Shown: piece by piece, positions 59,314-64,000 of the stretch
How positions within the stretch are numbered: position 1 is the stretch's first letter
Layout of the letters: each line of letters starts with the position of its first letter
Assembly (NCBI RefSeq): GCF_024349785.1
Contig: NZ_AP018819.1
Location: 1-64,000 of the forward strand
Length of the DNA: 64,000 nucleotides
Direction of reading: 5' to 3'
DNA from: Sphingomonas bisphenolicum
Lineage (GTDB): Bacteria > Pseudomonadota > Alphaproteobacteria > Sphingomonadales > Sphingomonadaceae
Notes under the pieces: model-generated
Seen by the model: only the letters and a program-made list of their open reading frames with translations
Database searches by the model: none
What the model was told of the DNA's origin: nothing
Translations under genes and position numbers: made by a program

Positions 59314-60175
59314 AAATCCGCCATGCTCAGGGTGTTGGTTGGGTTTGGACACATCTAGCTGGACTATCCGAATGACGGTTCGGTTCATTCTGGCGATCGG
59401 AGATATTTGATACCAGAGCGCCGCTGGATAGCGAGCTATGGAAGGTGTTCGTTTCACGTCGATTACTGGTTTGCATCGATATCAGAAATGATTTTCCCGG
59501 CTTCTGCAAAGGCAGTATTGGCGGCGGGCACGCTGGCTTAGATAGCGATTTGCATGGGCACTTACGTCAACTCGTCGCGCGTGAAGCCGCCACCGGTCAA
59601 GCCGGCGCGGACATGGAGTGCAGACTCTTCCCAACGGCCGAGGCTGGCGGCAAACGCCAGCACAAGTAGGCGCCGGATATGGTCATCGAGCCCGGTGCGG
59701 CCTGGATTTCATTCCAGGCGATACGTGTAATCATCGCCTAGAAATCGCTATTGCACGATGTGCAATTGGCGAGCGAGCGGTCCACCCATTCGTCGCCCAA
59801 AACACGACGACGATTGAGCAGGCCAGCCTCGAGTGGTAGCCTTTTCATCGGGCTCCGGCAGTACGAAGCTTCTGAGCGCGGACGGCAGCGCTGCGGGCGC
59901 CTCGAGTGACGGCAGATGCGCTGAGTCCCGTTTGAGATGGCGTTTCCCTGCGATAGAAGAGAGCGGTGACTGCATCCCGAATTCTGGACCGTTTTGAGCT
60001 GGAAAATTCCAATTATGATCGGGTGTAGTTTATGAAGGAGCCGGACGCTGCCTCGGACTGGTAACAATCAGGGAAGCACGTCATGCCGGATAAACCGAAG
60101 ACGCCCACATAATAGTCATTCTGTCGAACAACTCGCCCCTTAGCGCCGACGTGCGGTTATCGTAAATCTTAGTGC
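59314..60175. other. 860-base region without a supported gene
   Basis: Short frames exist on both strands but none has a recognisable motif or good start. The composition is mixed. It may be a decayed gene or old IS debris separating the integrase from the pobA locus. Confidence 0.4.
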
Positions 60176-61357
<1,182 letters not shown>

Positions 61358-61453
61358 CTAATCCTCTTATTGGTACGGCGGGCTCGCATGGCCACCCCAC
61401 GCCCCAAATTAGCTGGCAATACGCTACGCACCATGTCACGGCCGATAAAAAGA

Positions 61454-61482
61454 TTGGACGATTCAACGGCAAAAATTATAGT
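61454..61482 (+). promoter_or_regulatory. Promoter of the pobR-like gene
   Basis: TTGGAC (61454-61459), 17-base spacer, TATAGT (61477-61482). The preferred ATG is only six bases after the -10 box, suggesting a leaderless message. Confidence 0.6.
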
Positions 61483-61488
61483 CGGACC

Positions 61489-62364
61489 ATGACCGCACGG
61501 CAGCAGATCCCAACCTTTTACCTCTATGGGGAGCCACATAGACTCGTCGAAGATTGCTTTACACATGTCGAGTCGTTAGACGATCGATCCCGGCCAAGTG
61601 AGTGGACGATCAAGCCACATGCTCACGCCGAGCTTTGCCATATTTTCCTGATCTGGGCCGGTGGAGGGAGTATGCGTGCCGATGGCCAGGTGCTGCGTTT
61701 TATAGCGCCATCCCTTCTGGTCGTACCGGCGACGGTGGTGCATGGCTTTTCCTGGGATGAGGATTCATCGGGAACGGTCGTCACGATGGCGACGCGATAC
61801 ATTAGCGACCTCGCGCGCCATGATCACGCGCTTGCACGGATATTTGACGCCGCAAGAGCGCTAACGTTGTCGCATTTCGAAAAGGAGACAGCTGAGCGTC
61901 TTGTGCAGGAACTTATGCGCGAACTGGCATGGTCGGCACCGGGCCACCGGGCAGCCGTCGATGCAACTCTTCTCTCGCTTCTCGTCGTTGTTCTGCGCAA
62001 CGCTACGCTAGACGACAGGCCGATTAGAAGACCAGGCTATTATGCCGGAATCGTCGCGCGTCTTAGGGAGAGGATCGAGCACAGGTTCCGGGAACGAGAG
62101 CCCGTCTCTGTCTACGCCGAAACGCTGGGGGTGAGCGAAACGACCCTACGCCTGGCCTGCTCGAAAGTTGCCGGCATGTCCCCGACCCAAGTGCTTAATC
62201 AGCGCGCTCTGCTCGAAGCACGGCGCTCGCTACTTTATACAAATCTAACGGTCGCTGAAGTCGGCTACTCGCTCGGGTTTCCGGACCCGGCCTATTTTTC
62301 CCGGTTCTTTAGCCGCCATGTGGGGCTGTCTCCAACGGACTTCCGTAGCTCTCGTTCGTCATAG
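61489..62364 (+). CDS. pobR: AraC-family regulator of pobA (PobR-like)
   Basis: A 291-residue protein with an N-terminal cupin-type sensing domain (PHAHAELCHIFLIWAGGGSMRADGQVL) and a C-terminal AraC DNA-binding domain (EPVSVYAETLGVSETTLRLACSKVAG and LTVAEVGYSLGFPDPAYFSRFF). Divergent from pobA, the usual place for the 4-hydroxybenzoate-responsive activator PobR. Start MTARQQIPTFYLYGE fits the family; the longer frame overlaps pobA. Confidence 0.85.
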   Translation: MTARQQIPTFYLYGEPHRLVEDCFTHVESLDDRSRPSEWTIKPHAHAELCHIFLIWAGGGSMRADGQVLRFIAPSLLVVPATVVHGFSWDEDSSGTVVTMATRYISDLARHDHALARIFDAARALTLSHFEKETAERLVQELMRELAWSAPGHRAAVDATLLSLLVVVLRNATLDDRPIRRPGYYAGIVARLRERIEHRFREREPVSVYAETLGVSETTLRLACSKVAGMSPTQVLNQRALLEARRSLLYTNLTVAEVGYSLGFPDPAYFSRFFSRHVGLSPTDFRSSRSS

Positions 62365-62563
62365 CGCGTCATCACGGCTTCGTCAGTTTTATTCCCCTCA
62401 AAAATGCATATGACTTGTATGTCATTAAATTCCTATGACTTATCCAGAGTTGGATGACAGATGATCAAGTCGAAAATTGCACGCCTAATTATCCAAATCA
62501 CGAATAGCGGAACTCACCATATATAATCTACATAACTTTCTAGGCGTACTTCGTAATCGGGGT

Positions 62564-63211
62564 CTAATCGGCGCCGATAACCATAGTTCCATGCCGCACT
62601 CGTGGCATAACATTTGGCAAAGAAAGGCATTTTTCAATCACAAATGATCTGCATAGAGTATCGTACTTTTTATCGTGCAAAATGTGTTGAAGGCGGCGGG
62701 TGGTCGAAAGCATCGCAAATCCGTGCAGGAGAGACCAGCAAGAAATTGCAAGAGCCTCTAAATAATGCTCATCATGTTTCGGCACCAAAAGAGATATATA
62801 ATTAGAAAATATATTAAACTTATTCTGTACGTCTCGCATATAATCGTCGCTCGCCGGGAGATCTATAAATATATCTGCTGCAAAACATAGTTGATATAAT
62901 TGCGGATGCTCCTCGGAAAACCGAAGGTATCTATCAAATACGGAACGTACCTTTTCGATAGGCGCTTCATAAGGCTCGGCTGCTTGGGCCAAGCCGTCAT
63001 TAATCATCCTTAATCCATGAGAGATCAGGGCTTCCAGGAAACGGCGTCTGTTAGCAAAATGTCGATAAGGCGCTCCCCGAGACACCCCGGTTGCGGCGGC
63101 CATTTCCCGAAGGGAAAGGTTACCGTAGCCAACCCGTTCGATTTCAACAACGGCAAGGTCAAGGAGCGCACTCTGAAGCTCTCCATGGTGGTAGGGACGA
63201 TCTTTGCTCAT
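62564..63211 (-). CDS. TetR-family regulator
   Basis: A 215-residue protein. Residues 5-55 are a TetR helix-turn-helix (RPYHHGELQSALLDLAVVEIERVGYGNLSLREMAAATGVSRGAPYRHFANRR), followed by a helical ligand domain ending in LPNVMPRVRHGTMVIGAD. The body of the gene (62600-62960) is AT-rich compared with neighbours, suggesting separate origin. Target unknown. Start at MSKDRPYHHG is chosen; the open frame upstream is not conserved-looking. The 200-base gap before it (62365-62563) is AT-rich and holds nothing I can support. Confidence 0.82.
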   Translation of the reverse strand: MSKDRPYHHGELQSALLDLAVVEIERVGYGNLSLREMAAATGVSRGAPYRHFANRRRFLEALISHGLRMINDGLAQAAEPYEAPIEKVRSVFDRYLRFSEEHPQLYQLCFAADIFIDLPASDDYMRDVQNKFNIFSNYISLLVPKHDEHYLEALAISCWSLLHGFAMLSTTRRLQHILHDKKYDTLCRSFVIEKCLSLPNVMPRVRHGTMVIGAD

Positions 63212-63446
63212 GCGAGGAGTTTGGCAGAAACCTCGGGTATTCTCAATGATTACGGACAAGCGGTCGATAAATCCGCAGCAGCCAAATACCCGATCGAATG
63301 TGTATGGGTCAGATTGGAGGTGCGCAGGCATATTCATAAATTTCAAAGGTCGTATCTCCGCCTGGGCTGCGGATTTCACAGCGCAGATGTGGGTACAGAC
63401 GAGCTTGATGGCGACGAGATTGTTCTTGGGGTACCTGTCGTAGTAG
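63212..63446. other. Intergenic region between tetR and IS110 remnant
   Basis: No supported gene. It holds the tetR promoter region and probably the left end of the IS110-type element; no terminal repeats are expected for that family. Confidence 0.4.
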
Positions 63447-63452
63447 GTGGCT

Positions 63453-63854
63453 ATGCTGCGGAACCGTTCGATCCGAAATTATGCCGGATTGGACCTGTCG
63501 ATGGAAACGTCGCACGTCTGCGTCGTCGATGCCGATGGGCGCAAGGTTGGAATGCAATGCGTAGACAGCACGTCAGAGGCGATCGCCGCGGTGCTGGAGC
63601 GCTATGGTCCCATTGAGCGCGCTGTGATCGAAACGGGCCGGATGAGTCCGTCGGTTGCGCTCGGGCTGCGCGAACTTGGTGTCGCGATCATCTGCATCGA
63701 CGCGCGTCAGGCCCACCAGAGCCTGAAGGCGATGAAGGCGAACAAGACCGATCCGCATGATGCGGCCAGCCTTGCCCAACTGGCGTACACCGGCTTCTCG
63801 ACAACACGATCCGCGGCCTGTGCGCCACATTCGGCTATCGTCCCTATCCGTTAA
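63453..63854 (+). pseudogene. IS110-family transposase, N-terminal domain only
   Basis: The DEDD (RuvC-like) N-terminal domain: YAGLDLSMETSHVCVVDADG, AVIETGRMS, ICIDARQAHQSLKAMKANKTDPHDAASLAQL. After LAQLAYTGF the frame is lost; shifting by one gives LDNTIRGLCATFG, a piece from further along such transposases, so an internal deletion has joined two parts out of frame. Not functional. Confidence 0.8.
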
Positions 63855-63919
63855 AAAGACTCGGCCTTGAAGTAGCGCCGGTGTCCTGATTCAGTCTGCG
63901 CGAGTGGCGGAGACGGGTC

Positions 63920-64000
63920 GATGATGGGCGAGCTGACAGTGGCGCAGGAGGCGCTGTTCTACACCTTCAGCCTGGAGCGGCATGTGCCGGCGGATCATCT
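63920..64000 (+). CDS. Start of another transposase, cut by window edge
   Basis: 27 codons reading MMGELTVAQEALFYTFSLER then HVPADH, resembling the N-terminus of IS1182/IS5-type transposases as I recall them. Only the first residues are inside the window. Confidence 0.5.

Noticed and set aside
59445..59839. Two short plus-strand frames in the integrase-pobA gap
   Set aside because: No motif, no ribosome site, mixed composition.

Overview
The window looks like part of a conjugative catabolic plasmid from a sphingomonad (Sphingobium, Sphingomonas or Novosphingobium type). The evidence is the high GC content, several copies of IS6100, and a P450/ferredoxin pair plus pobA of the kind tied to bisphenol or aromatic degradation in these bacteria. 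Organism and host range are inferred, not read directly.

The backbone is a complete, diverged relative of the IncP-1 (RK2) plan. Positions 1282-13753 hold trbA and a trbB-trbL plus trbN mating-pair operon (type IV secretion). Positions 25063-29864 hold a ribbon-helix-helix gene, a replication-initiator-like gene, klcA, a kleE-like gene and the korA-incC-korB control and partition operon. Positions 30645-43484 hold traM-traL-traK, an oriT with an RK2-like nic sequence, then traJ-traI(traH)-traG-traF-traE-traD-traC. Eight copies of the 13-bp palindrome TTTAGC(G/C)GCTAAA, the RK2 KorB operator, tie these blocks into one regulon. A four-gene higBA-type operon sits at the end of the trb block (13774-15005). 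A zeta-toxin, methylase and SprT accessory region lies at 43486-48637.

Mobile DNA has reshaped the plasmid. There are four near-full IS6100 copies and one fragment (15207-16486, 18490-19369, 48638-49517, 56348-57227), a diverged IS6100 relative (52408-53289), a truncated IS21-family element, a Tn3-family transposon (20818-24921) and IS pieces at the right edge. None of the IS6100 copies has matching 8-bp flanks. A 2,124-bp inverted duplication (1-2124 and 19370-21493) duplicates trbA and the 5' end of trbB. The transposon lies between 239-bp direct repeats instead of 5-bp target duplications.

The catabolic cargo is a ferredoxin plus cytochrome P450 between two IS6100 copies (16534-18197), resembling the bisdAB bisphenol A hydroxylase; a TonB receptor with the tail of a short-chain dehydrogenase (49781-52407); a small ABM monooxygenase with the C-terminal half of a GMC oxidoreductase (55435-56347); and pobA with a divergent AraC-type regulator (60176-62364). 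P450, ferredoxin and PobA would supply the first and a late step of a bisphenol-to-protocatechuate route. The middle steps are not seen here.
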